A DNA stretch of 64,000 nt from a bacterium (lineage in GTDB: Bacteria; Myxococcota_A; Bradymonadia; UBA7976; UBA1532). A program made the translations under genes and the position numbers. The DNA lies in assembly GCA_030427205.1 (NCBI GenBank), contig JAUHXC010000026.1, positions 62,001 through 126,000 on the forward strand, given 5' to 3'. Below, one piece after another: positions 27,547 through 37,110 of the stretch. The number at the start of each line of letters is the position of its first letter. The first letter of the stretch is position 1. The notes under the pieces were generated by a model. The model was not told the origin of the DNA, made no database searches, and saw nothing but the letters and a program-made list of their open reading frames with translations.

Positions 27547-29844
27547 TCAGGGCATGTTGGCCAGCTTGCGGCGGATGATGGCCGCCTTGCTGCCCCGCGG
27601 GTGCACGTTGAGATAGGCCTGATAGGCCTGCTTGGCCTGGGTCGTCATGCCGGCCCGCTCGTAGGCCGTCGCCTGCCCGTACATCGCGTCGGCGTAGCGC
27701 GGGTTCTGACGCAGAGCCCGGTCGAAGTGCTTGATCGCCTTGCGGTAGTTGCGGGCGTCGAGCTCGCACCAGCCCAGGCTGGCCCACGGCTCGGGGCTGC
27801 TCGCGCGCGCCTTGGCCGCCGCCTCGAAGTGCTTGCGCGCCTCGCGGGCCTTGCCCCGCTCGAGCAGCGCGTTGCCGCGGTCCATCAGCGAGTCGAACGA
27901 GCCGGACGGTGTCTTGGGCTTGGGTTTCGGCTTGGGCTTGGGCTTGGGTTTCGGCTTGGGCTCGGGCTCGGGGGCCGCGGCGTCCGGCTCGGCGGCGCCG
28001 GCGTCGGGCGGGCCCGCGTCGCCGGATGCCGCCGCGGGCAGGCTCGCGAGCAGGCGCCGGGCGGGCTCGTGGCCGGGGTTGACGGCCAGCAGCGCCTCGG
28101 CCGCGCCGCGGGCTTCCGCCGGGCGCTCGGCCAGCTTGAGCGCCGCCGCGTGCAGCCACGCCGCGCGGGGCAGCGCCTTGACCTCGGCGGAGAGCATGCC
28201 CAGCTGGTCGGCGGCTTCGGCCGCTTTGCCCGCGTGCAGCCCCAGGGCGGCCTCGATCAAGGCCCGCTCGGCGGCCACCTCGGGCGCTTCGCGGACCTGA
28301 TCGACGTAGTTGCGGGCCAGATCGACCTCGCCGTTGATCCGGTGGTAGTCGGCCAGGGCCAGCTGCAGCGTCGCCGCGTTCTGGCCCAGCGTCCGGGCCA
28401 CGGCCAGCGCCCGGTCGGCGAGGCCGGCTTGGGCCTTGGCCGTCGCCGCGTCGCCGTCGACGAGCGCGTACTCGGCGCGGGCCAGCGCGATCCGCGCCCG
28501 ACCGATATGGGCCTGTCCGGCCAGCGCCGGGTCGCTCGGCGGCGTGCCGAGGGCCGCGAGCGCCTCGTCGTAGGCCTGCATCGCCTCGGTGAGCCCGATC
28601 TCGGTGTCGCGGGCATAGGCGGCCCGGGCACGCACCAGCGCATCACCCACCCGGTCGGGCTGCTGCTCGGCCACCGGGGGCGGCGCCACCGGGCCCGTGC
28701 CGTCGGGTTTGATGTAGTTGTCGTAGACGAAGTAGCCGACCCCGGCGAGCGCCAGCATCGTCAGCACGCCCATCATGAAGCCGCGGCCGGTGCCGTTGGC
28801 GGCGTTCTGATTGACGTAGGCCGGCGGGGCTTCTCCCTCGAAGGTCATGCCCAGCTCGCCGGGGTGCGCGTCGCGATGCGGCGGCAGACCGCCCGGACCG
28901 CCCGGACCGCCCGGTCCGCCCGGCGGTCGGGCGCCCGGCGGCGGGCGGCGGCGCGCGCCGACCATCGACTCGCGGCGGCGCGGCACGCCCGCTTCGGCGA
29001 CGCGCAGGTTGGGCACGCTGTCGCGATGGGCCGGCAGGCGGTTGACGCTCGCCCGGGGCGGCGGACGGCCGACCACGCTCTCCCGGGAGCCGATGCGGGC
29101 CCCGCTCGGTCGGCGAGGCGGCGCCGGCAGCCGGGCGTGCATCGAGCTGCGGTCCGACAGTCGGCGGGGCGGGGCCTGCACCACCGGCGGCGGCCCCGAG
29201 GCCGGCCGGGTGCGGGCGTTGCGCGACGGCAGCGGCGGCGGACGCAGGATGTCGACGTCGTCCTCCGACGAGATGATCGCCGGCCCGGCCGAGAGCTCTT
29301 CGCGTTTGATCTCGTGGCTGCCGATGGAGGTCTCGATCTCCAGCGGGTCGAACATGCTGCTGGCGATGATGTCGCTCTTGGCGTCGAGCCCCGCCAGCCG
29401 CGCGTCGCTGACGTCGAGCAGGTCCTCCCGGCGGGTCGGCGGCGGCGGCCCGTCCGCCTCGCGGGGCGGCGTCTCGATCAGCGGCCCGGCGTCGTCGAAG
29501 AGGCTCGCCAGCTCGATGATCGAGCCGATGGCCTTCCAGTTGTCGCCGGTCTTGGAGATCTGGTCCTCACGGGCGACCCGCCGCTCGACGATCCAGCGGC
29601 GCAGCGTGGCGAAGTCGTCGAAGGAGAGCTCCTCGCCGCTGCGCCGGCGCACGCGCCACGCGCCGACCTTGGGGGTCTCGATCTCCATCGACGCCAGCGG
29701 GCTGTCGGAGAACGGGTCGTCCTCGTCGCCGTGCACATCGAATATATGCCCGCAGTGGGTGCACTTCACCGTCAACCCCGACTCGCCGATGCGGCTCTCT
29801 TCGAGGTCGTAGTCGGTGCCGCATTTCTCGCAGCTGACGTTCAT
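27547..29844 (-). CDS. Zinc-ribbon / GYF-like / TM / TPR protein (GltJ-like N-terminus)
   Basis: A 765-residue inner-membrane protein. It starts with an MJ0042-type zinc ribbon (C5, C8, C28, C31), followed by a GYF-like domain (about 64-115, WRVRRRSGEELSFDDFATLRRW). A long Pro/Arg-rich cytoplasmic linker follows, then one transmembrane helix (about 358-378), helical TPR-type repeats, a Pro-Lys repeat tract, and a final set of three TPRs. The zinc ribbon plus GYF pair is the cytoplasmic module of GltJ, which in Myxococcus binds the MglA/AglZ polarity proteins, but the C-terminus here is TPR rather than TonB-like. Its ATG overlaps the stop of the next zinc-ribbon gene by four bases. Confidence 0.82.
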   Translation of the reverse strand: MNVSCEKCGTDYDLEESRIGESGLTVKCTHCGHIFDVHGDEDDPFSDSPLASMEIETPKVGAWRVRRRSGEELSFDDFATLRRWIVERRVAREDQISKTGDNWKAIGSIIELASLFDDAGPLIETPPREADGPPPPTRREDLLDVSDARLAGLDAKSDIIASSMFDPLEIETSIGSHEIKREELSAGPAIISSEDDVDILRPPPLPSRNARTRPASGPPPVVQAPPRRLSDRSSMHARLPAPPRRPSGARIGSRESVVGRPPPRASVNRLPAHRDSVPNLRVAEAGVPRRRESMVGARRRPPPGARPPGGPGGPGGPGGLPPHRDAHPGELGMTFEGEAPPAYVNQNAANGTGRGFMMGVLTMLALAGVGYFVYDNYIKPDGTGPVAPPPVAEQQPDRVGDALVRARAAYARDTEIGLTEAMQAYDEALAALGTPPSDPALAGQAHIGRARIALARAEYALVDGDAATAKAQAGLADRALAVARTLGQNAATLQLALADYHRINGEVDLARNYVDQVREAPEVAAERALIEAALGLHAGKAAEAADQLGMLSAEVKALPRAAWLHAAALKLAERPAEARGAAEALLAVNPGHEPARRLLASLPAAASGDAGPPDAGAAEPDAAAPEPEPKPKPKPKPKPKPKPKTPSGSFDSLMDRGNALLERGKAREARKHFEAAAKARASSPEPWASLGWCELDARNYRKAIKHFDRALRQNPRYADAMYGQATAYERAGMTTQAKQAYQAYLNVHPRGSKAAIIRRKLANMP

Positions 29845-31097
29845 CTGCCCGGCTCGGCCCGCATCTGGCGCCGATACTCGGCCAGCGCCCGGCGCGCCTC
29901 TGCGTCACGGTTGTTGTGGTGCAGCGCCAGCGCCAGATAGCGCTGGATCCGCGGATCGGGTGTCTCGCCGCGGGCGAGCGCCTGCAGCTGATTGATCGCC
30001 GCGTCGTAGGCCCCCGACTCGTAATCCCCGATCGCGCGGGCGAGCGCGGCCGACGGGGCGGGCTCGCCCTGAGCGGCGGGCTCGATGTCGGGGGGCAGCT
30101 CCATGCCGCCGGTGGCGACGCCGACCAGGGTGATGCCGGTGACGAGGATGAACGCCACCGCCACCGCGGCGAGGACCACCCCGAAACCCAGCGCGGGCGG
30201 ACCCGACTCGCGCAGCTGCGGGGCCTCGGCCCGGGCGACGCTGCGCCGCTCGCCGAGCGTGCCGCCGTGGCGGTCGCTCGCGCGGCTGATGTCCAGGCTG
30301 AGCACGTCTTCGACGGGCTTGCGCACCCCGAGCCGGCCGGCGAGCTCGGAGAAGGCGTCGACCTCCATGAAGACGCCGTCGCCCCGGGCCACCCGGACCC
30401 CGCTGATGTCGGGCTTGCCTTCGAGCCAGGCGACGACCGCGTCGACGGTCATCAGCTCGTAGACCACCCCGCGCTCGTTGCGCACCTTCCAGCCTTCGGG
30501 GGCTGGCGCGTCGATGCCCAGCTCGAGCGGCGCAGCTTTCATCGCCTCGTCGACGTAGCGCTGGTCGACGACCCGGGTCGACTCCTCCTCGGCGTCGTCG
30601 GCCAGCACCGGCGGGCCGGAGAGGTTGAGCGTCAGGCTGTCGCGCAGCGCCTCGGGCGGGATCTGGACGTGCAGCGCGCCGCGGGTGGCCTCGTCGTCGT
30701 CGTCGAAGGCCGCGAAGCCGCCGTCCAGCGAGCCCAGCCCCGCTTCGGGGGCCGGCGAGGCGCCGAAGCGGAACCCGTCGCCGCCGCTGCCGCCGAAGAA
30801 CGGGGCGCCGTCGTCGGTCTTGTCGGTGCCGAGCAGCTGCGCCATGTCCAGCCGGGCCGCCTCGTCGCCGGTGGGCATCGCGCCCAGGCCGCCGTCGAGG
30901 CCGTCGTCGGCGGTGTCGAGGTCGTTGCCGAAGCCGAGGGGCGAGCCGGGATCGAAGTCGGCCAGCCCGCCCACCTGCTGCAGCTCTTCGAAGGCGCTGC
31001 GGCTCGACGTCTCGCCGGGCAGGGTCCGGCCGCACGAGACACACGAGCGGCCGGCGGCCTCGCTCGCGTTTCGAGCGCCACAATGAGGACATCGCAT
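29841..31097 (-). CDS. Zinc-ribbon / GYF-like / TM protein, partner of the downstream TPR protein
   Basis: A 418-residue protein with an N-terminal zinc ribbon (CPHCG and CVSCG), an acidic Gly/Asp-rich linker, a GYF-like fold (about 210-260, GWKVRNERGVVYELMTVDAVVAWLEGKP), one transmembrane helix (about 300-328) and a short TPR-like periplasmic end. The ATG at 31097 is preferred because GGTGA lies five bases upstream and the zinc ribbon then starts at once; ATGs at 31103 and 31121 are alternatives. It is cotranscribed with the next gene, which shares zinc ribbon, GYF-like, TM and TPR order, so the two look like diverged paralogues acting as a pair. Confidence 0.8.
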   Translation of the reverse strand: MRCPHCGARNASEAAGRSCVSCGRTLPGETSSRSAFEELQQVGGLADFDPGSPLGFGNDLDTADDGLDGGLGAMPTGDEAARLDMAQLLGTDKTDDGAPFFGGSGGDGFRFGASPAPEAGLGSLDGGFAAFDDDDEATRGALHVQIPPEALRDSLTLNLSGPPVLADDAEEESTRVVDQRYVDEAMKAAPLELGIDAPAPEGWKVRNERGVVYELMTVDAVVAWLEGKPDISGVRVARGDGVFMEVDAFSELAGRLGVRKPVEDVLSLDISRASDRHGGTLGERRSVARAEAPQLRESGPPALGFGVVLAAVAVAFILVTGITLVGVATGGMELPPDIEPAAQGEPAPSAALARAIGDYESGAYDAAINQLQALARGETPDPRIQRYLALALHHNNRDAEARRALAEYRRQMRAEPGR

Positions 31098-31182
31098 GGG
31101 CATCACCGGGCAGGTTGCCACACGGCGGACGATTGGCCAAGTCGAGCGCGTTCGACGGCGTCGGCCCGCGCCGGCGGCGGCG

Positions 31183-31677
31183 TCAATCGAGCATGAGCCG
31201 CCCGTCGAGCGGGCGGAAGTCGTGGGCCGCGTCCACCAGCTCGCCGTCGACCGCCTCGGCGAAGCCGTAGACCTCGGCCCGGGTGCCGGCGACCTCGAGG
31301 TGGTCGAGCAGGTCGACGAAGTCGGCGCTGCCCGCCACGAGGGCCACCGCGTCGACCCGCGGCGCGAGGGCGGCGGCGGTCAGCGCCAGCCCGACGTCCC
31401 ACTCGCCGCGCCAGCCGTCGAGGTGGCGCCGCCGATCGCGCACCCGCACCTCGAAGCCCACCGCGCGCAGGGCCTCGACGAAAGGCCCCACGTCGGCCTC
31501 GCCCTGGCGCACCACGAAGGCGATCGCGCGCACCACCGGCCGCCCGTCGGCGACGAAGGCCAGCAGGCGCTTGTAGTCGAGGCGCTCGTCGTAGAGGCGG
31601 CGGGCGGCGGCGTAGACGTAGGCGGTGTCGACCAGCACCGCCAGCCGTTGAGCCTGGAATCGACTGCTCATGGCCAT
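31183..31677 (-). CDS. NYN/LabA-like PIN-fold protein
   Basis: A 164-residue protein of the NYN (LabA/DUF88) type, a PIN-like fold usually linked to RNA cleavage. The acidic residues of the site are visible: D in AVLVDTAYVY, D in WDVGLALTA, and D in AGSADFVDLLDHL. A second ATG lies two codons downstream. The gene is divergent from the Nramp-like carrier and shares with it a region holding a perfect 16-bp palindrome. Its substrate is unknown. Confidence 0.82.
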   Translation of the reverse strand: MAMSSRFQAQRLAVLVDTAYVYAAARRLYDERLDYKRLLAFVADGRPVVRAIAFVVRQGEADVGPFVEALRAVGFEVRVRDRRRHLDGWRGEWDVGLALTAAALAPRVDAVALVAGSADFVDLLDHLEVAGTRAEVYGFAEAVDGELVDAAHDFRPLDGRLMLD

Positions 31678-31708
31678 CGCATCGCACGCCCACCGCGATG
31701 ACGCAATG

Positions 31709-31739
31709 CTGACGCCGCGGCGTCACGGCGGGCTATGAT
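31709..31739 (+). promoter_or_regulatory. Promoter of the Nramp-like gene with an overlapping palindromic operator
   Basis: CTGACG (31709-31714) and TATGAT (31734-31739) are 19 bp apart. The perfect palindrome TGACGCCGCGGCGTCA (31710-31725) overlaps the -35 and the spacer, and a further TGACGC half-site lies at 31699-31704. This is the usual arrangement for a dimeric repressor. Confidence 0.5.
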
Positions 31740-31767
31740 GCCGACGCACGGTGGGAGGAGGCCGGCC

Positions 31768-33066
31768 ATGGCCAATCGCGGACGACTCAAGGCGCTCGGT
31801 CCCGGGCTGTTGATGGCCGGCGCCGCCATCGGGGTCAGCCATCTGGTGCAGGCCACCCGGGCCGGCGCGGTCTACGGCTTCGGCCTCATCGGGCTGGTGC
31901 TGCTGGCCAACATCGCCAAGTACCCCGCTTTTCGCTTCGGGCCGGCCTACGCCACCGCCACCGGCACCTCGCTGCTCGAGGGCTACCGCCGCCAGGGCAA
32001 GTGGGCGCTGGGGCTCTACCTCGTCGTCACCCTGGGCACCATGTTCACCGTGCAGGCGGCGGTGGCCGTGGTCTGCGCCGGGCTGGCCAAGGTCATGCTT
32101 GGCCTCGAGGTGAGCGCGCCGGTCATCGCGGTGGGTATCATCGTCGTCTGCGCCGGGCTGCTGGCCGTCGGCCGCTACCGCTGGCTCGACGCCATCAACA
32201 AGGTGATCATCGTCGCCCTGACCGTCGCGACGCTCGCCGCCACCGCGCTGACCCTGCCCCAGATCGACTTCGGCGCCATGCCCTGGTGGCCCGCGAGCAC
32301 CACCACCGCCGACATCTTCTTCTTCGCCGCGCTCGTCGGCTGGATGCCCTCGGCCATCGACATCTCGGTGTGGAACTCCCTGTGGACCCTCGCCCGCCGC
32401 GAGACCTCGGGCCATACCCCGACCCGCGACGAGTCGATGTTCGACTTCCACATCGGCTACTGGGGCACGGCGTTTCTCGCGCTGTGCTTCCTGGTGCTCG
32501 GCGCGGGCGTGATGTACGGGCAGGGGGCCGAGATCCAGGCCAGCGCCGGCGGATTCGCCGCCCAGATCATCGACCTCTACACCCAGGCCCTCGGCGAGTG
32601 GTCGCGCCCGCTCATCGGCGGCTGCGCGTTCCTGGTCATGTTCTCGACCACCTTCACCGTCGTCGACGGCTTCCCCCGGGCGCTGGCCACCCTCGGGCTG
32701 CGGTTCAGGCGGGAGGAGATCCCGTGGGGCGGCGAGGAGAAGCCGCGCACCGACGCCGACGGCATCGGCGGGTTCAAGCTGGCCTACTGGGGCAGCCTGG
32801 TCATCCTGGCCATCGGCGCCTCGATCGTGCTCTTCACCCTGATGACCTCGCTCAAGGCGATGGTCGACCTGGCCACCACCCTCAGCTTCCTCACCGCGCC
32901 GATCCTGGCCGCGCTCAACCACCGCTCGATGTTCGACGAGTCGGTGCCCGCCGACCATCGGCCGACCCCGCTGCTGCGGCTCGCCAGCCTGGGCGGCATC
33001 GTCTTCCTCGGAGGCTGCGCCGCTTATTGGATCTGGCTGACCGTGCTCCATCCCTGGCTGAGCTGA
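31768..33066 (+). CDS. Divergent Nramp-type membrane transporter
   Basis: A 432-residue inner-membrane protein with about eleven hydrophobic helices of the Nramp (LeuT-fold) family. The metal-site motifs of true Nramps are not kept: the DPGN stretch of helix 1 is replaced by GVSHLVQ, and the MPHN of helix 6 reads MPSA. Transport of a metal ion such as Mn2+ or Fe2+ is therefore uncertain; it belongs to the Nramp-related branch whose cargo is not established. GGGAGGAGG at 31753-31761 fixes the ATG at 31768. It ends nine bases from the convergent DUF4124-like gene. Confidence 0.85.
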   Translation: MANRGRLKALGPGLLMAGAAIGVSHLVQATRAGAVYGFGLIGLVLLANIAKYPAFRFGPAYATATGTSLLEGYRRQGKWALGLYLVVTLGTMFTVQAAVAVVCAGLAKVMLGLEVSAPVIAVGIIVVCAGLLAVGRYRWLDAINKVIIVALTVATLAATALTLPQIDFGAMPWWPASTTTADIFFFAALVGWMPSAIDISVWNSLWTLARRETSGHTPTRDESMFDFHIGYWGTAFLALCFLVLGAGVMYGQGAEIQASAGGFAAQIIDLYTQALGEWSRPLIGGCAFLVMFSTTFTVVDGFPRALATLGLRFRREEIPWGGEEKPRTDADGIGGFKLAYWGSLVILAIGASIVLFTLMTSLKAMVDLATTLSFLTAPILAALNHRSMFDESVPADHRPTPLLRLASLGGIVFLGGCAAYWIWLTVLHPWLS

Positions 33067-33075
33067 GCGCGGCGG

Positions 33076-33630
33076 CTATTCCTTCTTCAACGCCGCGAGC
33101 GCGGCCTCCAGCTCGGCCACCCGCTGCTCGGCGGCGGTGCGCGCGGCGTAGGCCCGGCCGTCGGGCACCAGCAGCGCCTGCCGGCGGGCCGCGACCAGCG
33201 CCGCGCGGGCCGCGGTCAGCTCCGCCTGCAGCTCGGCGCGACGCTCGGCGACGGTGGGCGCCGGCGGTTCGGGGGGAGCCGGCTTGGATGGCGCGGGCGG
33301 GCGCTCGCCCACATCCCGCGGCATCGGCGAGCCGGCGGCGCGGGCCGGGCGACCCTTGATGCGACCGGGGCGAATACTCGGCGAAGCCTCCGGCGATGAG
33401 GCCTTCGGGGCCGGCTCCGGCGATACGCCTGCCGCCTCGGCGGCCTGCGCCTTCGCCGCGTCCTGCGCCGCCCGCTCGGCGAGGACGCGGGCCTTCATCT
33501 TCGGCGGCAGCTCGTCGACGTTGCTGGTGTAGTGCACCACGCCGTTCTTCACGTAGCGCCAGGGCTGAGCCTCGGCCGCGCCCGCCGTCAGCAGCCCCGC
33601 GAGGGCCAACGCCGCCATCGCGGACTTCAT
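33076..33630 (-). CDS. Exported DUF4124-like protein with coiled-coil tail
   Basis: A 184-residue protein with a signal peptide (cleavage near AEA-QPWR), then a short DUF4124-type beta segment (WRYVKNGVVHYTSNVDELPP), a Pro/Ala/Lys-rich linker, and a C-terminal helix VAELEAALAALKKE of coiled-coil type. The ATG at 33630 has GGAG six bases upstream and overlaps the stop of the UbiB-like gene by four bases. DUF4124 proteins are periplasmic; their job is not known. Confidence 0.78.
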   Translation of the reverse strand: MKSAMAALALAGLLTAGAAEAQPWRYVKNGVVHYTSNVDELPPKMKARVLAERAAQDAAKAQAAEAAGVSPEPAPKASSPEASPSIRPGRIKGRPARAAGSPMPRDVGERPPAPSKPAPPEPPAPTVAERRAELQAELTAARAALVAARRQALLVPDGRAYAARTAAEQRVAELEAALAALKKE

Positions 33631-35339
33631 GGCCGGCTCCGCATGCGCTCGATCCACTTCAAGATGACCCCCAGCCGGATCTTGCCCAGCCGCCCGTAGG
33701 CGAGGTGCCAGCCGAACAGCGCCCCCGACAGCAGCAGGCTCAGGAAGAAGCCGAACCAGACCCAGCCGTTGGTCGTGCCGTCGGGATCATCCGGGCGGAA
33801 GGCGGCCACGATGAACGTGCCCACCAGCGCCCCCGAGGCCAGCAGCCCCAGCACCAGGCGGGTCGCCAGCATGTTCAGCGACGCGCCCAGGCGGTCCATC
33901 TCGTGGTGGGTCAGGCGGATGGTCAGCCGCCCCGACTCCAGGTCGTTGACCAGCTGATGCCCCAAGAGCGGCAGCTCCTGCAGCCCGTCGACCAGCCCCA
34001 CCGCCGAGCGCAGGGCCAGCTGCTTGACCGCCTGCGGCCCGTACTGCTCGGCCATCAGCGTCTGGGCGTAGGGCAATATGGTCGTCGCGATGTCCAGATC
34101 GGGCTTGAGCGAGCGCACGATGCCCTCGATGGTCACCGCCGCCTTGGCCAGCAGCGCGTAGTCGGGCGGCACGCGGATCTTGTACTTGATCGCGGTGTCC
34201 ATCAGCTCGTTGACCAGGGTGCTCGCGTCGACCTCGTCCAGCCGCCGCACCAGATAGCGGGCCATCAGATCGGCCACCACGTCGCGGAACTCGGCCAGGT
34301 TGACCCGGTCGAGCGGCCGGCCGATGCGATAGATCAGCCGGGCGGTGCTCTCCGCGTCGCGGCTGGCGATGGCCATCGACAGCTGGATCAAGTTGCGCTG
34401 CATATTGGCCGTCAGCCGGCCCACCAGCCCGAAGTCGAGCATGCAGATGCGCCCGTCGGGGGTCACCAGCACGTTGCCCGGGTGCGGGTCGGCGTGGAAC
34501 AGCCCGTCCTGGAAGCCCATCTGGAACGCGATGTCGAGCACCGTGCGCAGCACCCCGTCGAGGGTCTCGTCGTCGGTGTCCTCGGCCCAGGCGGTGATCT
34601 TGCGCCCCTCGACGTAGTGCATCGTCAGGACGGTCTGCCCCGAGAGCCCGTCGACGATGGCCGGCACCAGGACCCGCGCGTCGTCGGCGAAGTTGGCCCC
34701 GATGGCCCGGGCGTTGCGCGCCTCGATGGTGAAGTCGAGCTCTTCGAACAGCGCCCGTTCGAAGGCTTTGACCACCTCCATCGGCTCGTACAGCCCCGCC
34801 TCCTGGATCGTGGCGTCGAGCAGCCGGGCCAGCAGATACAAGAGGTCGAGGTCGGCGCGGATGGTGCGGGCCAGGTTCGGCCGCTGCACCTTGACCACCA
34901 CCTCGGTGCCGTCGGGCAGCGTGCCGCGGTGCACCTGCGCGATCGAGGCCGTCGCCAGCGGCGTCGGATCGATCTCGGCGAGCACGTCGCTCACCGGCCC
35001 GCCCCAGGCCTCGACCAGCGTCGCCTCGATCACCTCGTAGGGCAGCGGCTCGACGTCGTCCTGCAGCCGGGCGAGCTCGGCCTGATAGCGCGACGGCACC
35101 AGATCGGGCCGCGCGGAGAGCACCTGACCCAGCTTGATGAACGTCGGCCCCAGCGCCTGCAGCAGCTTGCGCAGGCGGGCCGGTCCGGTCAGCCGGGCGG
35201 CCTCGGCCCTCACCTCGGGGTCGTCGGCGTCGAGCTGACCTTCGCTGAGATCGGCCGCCATGCCCCGATAGCCGTGGCGGGCGAGCACCCGGGCGATGTC
35301 GCGGAGGCGGGCCAGGTCTTGGGCGGCGATGCGCAGCAT
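33627..35339 (-). CDS. ABC1/UbiB-type atypical kinase
   Basis: A 570-residue membrane-bound protein kinase-like ATPase linked in other bacteria to ubiquinone biosynthesis. It keeps the family motifs: the N-terminal KLGQ (69-72, the KxGQ that folds over the nucleotide site), LATASIAQVH, VVKVQRPN with the ATP-binding lysine, HADPHPGN, and the metal-binding LDFG. Two C-terminal transmembrane helices follow (about 490-545). The ATG at 35339 is chosen because a promoter ends six bases upstream. No ubi or men gene is nearby, so the pathway is unproven. Confidence 0.92.
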   Translation of the reverse strand: MLRIAAQDLARLRDIARVLARHGYRGMAADLSEGQLDADDPEVRAEAARLTGPARLRKLLQALGPTFIKLGQVLSARPDLVPSRYQAELARLQDDVEPLPYEVIEATLVEAWGGPVSDVLAEIDPTPLATASIAQVHRGTLPDGTEVVVKVQRPNLARTIRADLDLLYLLARLLDATIQEAGLYEPMEVVKAFERALFEELDFTIEARNARAIGANFADDARVLVPAIVDGLSGQTVLTMHYVEGRKITAWAEDTDDETLDGVLRTVLDIAFQMGFQDGLFHADPHPGNVLVTPDGRICMLDFGLVGRLTANMQRNLIQLSMAIASRDAESTARLIYRIGRPLDRVNLAEFRDVVADLMARYLVRRLDEVDASTLVNELMDTAIKYKIRVPPDYALLAKAAVTIEGIVRSLKPDLDIATTILPYAQTLMAEQYGPQAVKQLALRSAVGLVDGLQELPLLGHQLVNDLESGRLTIRLTHHEMDRLGASLNMLATRLVLGLLASGALVGTFIVAAFRPDDPDGTTNGWVWFGFFLSLLLSGALFGWHLAYGRLGKIRLGVILKWIERMRSRP

Positions 35340-35345
35340 GGGCGC

Positions 35346-35375
35346 ATTGTGGGGCAGGGGACCGGGCGCTGTCAC
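35346..35375 (-). promoter_or_regulatory. Promoter of the UbiB-like gene, likely leaderless
   Basis: On the minus strand GTGACA (35375-35370, five of six) and CACAAT (35351-35346, four of six) are 18 bp apart. The -10 ends six bases before the ATG at 35339, so the mRNA would start at the start codon. Confidence 0.45.
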
Positions 35376-35406
35376 GTCGGCGGTGCCAGCGAAGCGCGGC
35401 CGAAGC

Positions 35407-36993
<1,587 letters not shown>

Positions 36994-37020
36994 CGTCGCG
37001 CTCCACCTCGTTGCGCGGGC

Positions 37021-37050
37021 GGATTACGTCGACGGGCGGGGCGGGGTCAA
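37021..37050 (-). promoter_or_regulatory. Promoter of the GE-repeat lipoprotein gene
   Basis: On the minus strand TTGACC (37050-37045) is followed after 18 bp by TAATCC (37026-37021). The ATG lies 27 bases further, with GGTGGAG before it. Confidence 0.45.
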
Positions 37051-37110
37051 TGGGATCTGCCCTCAGGGCCCGCGGTCGGCGGGCCGGGGCGGACTCGGCG
37101 CAGGGCGGGG

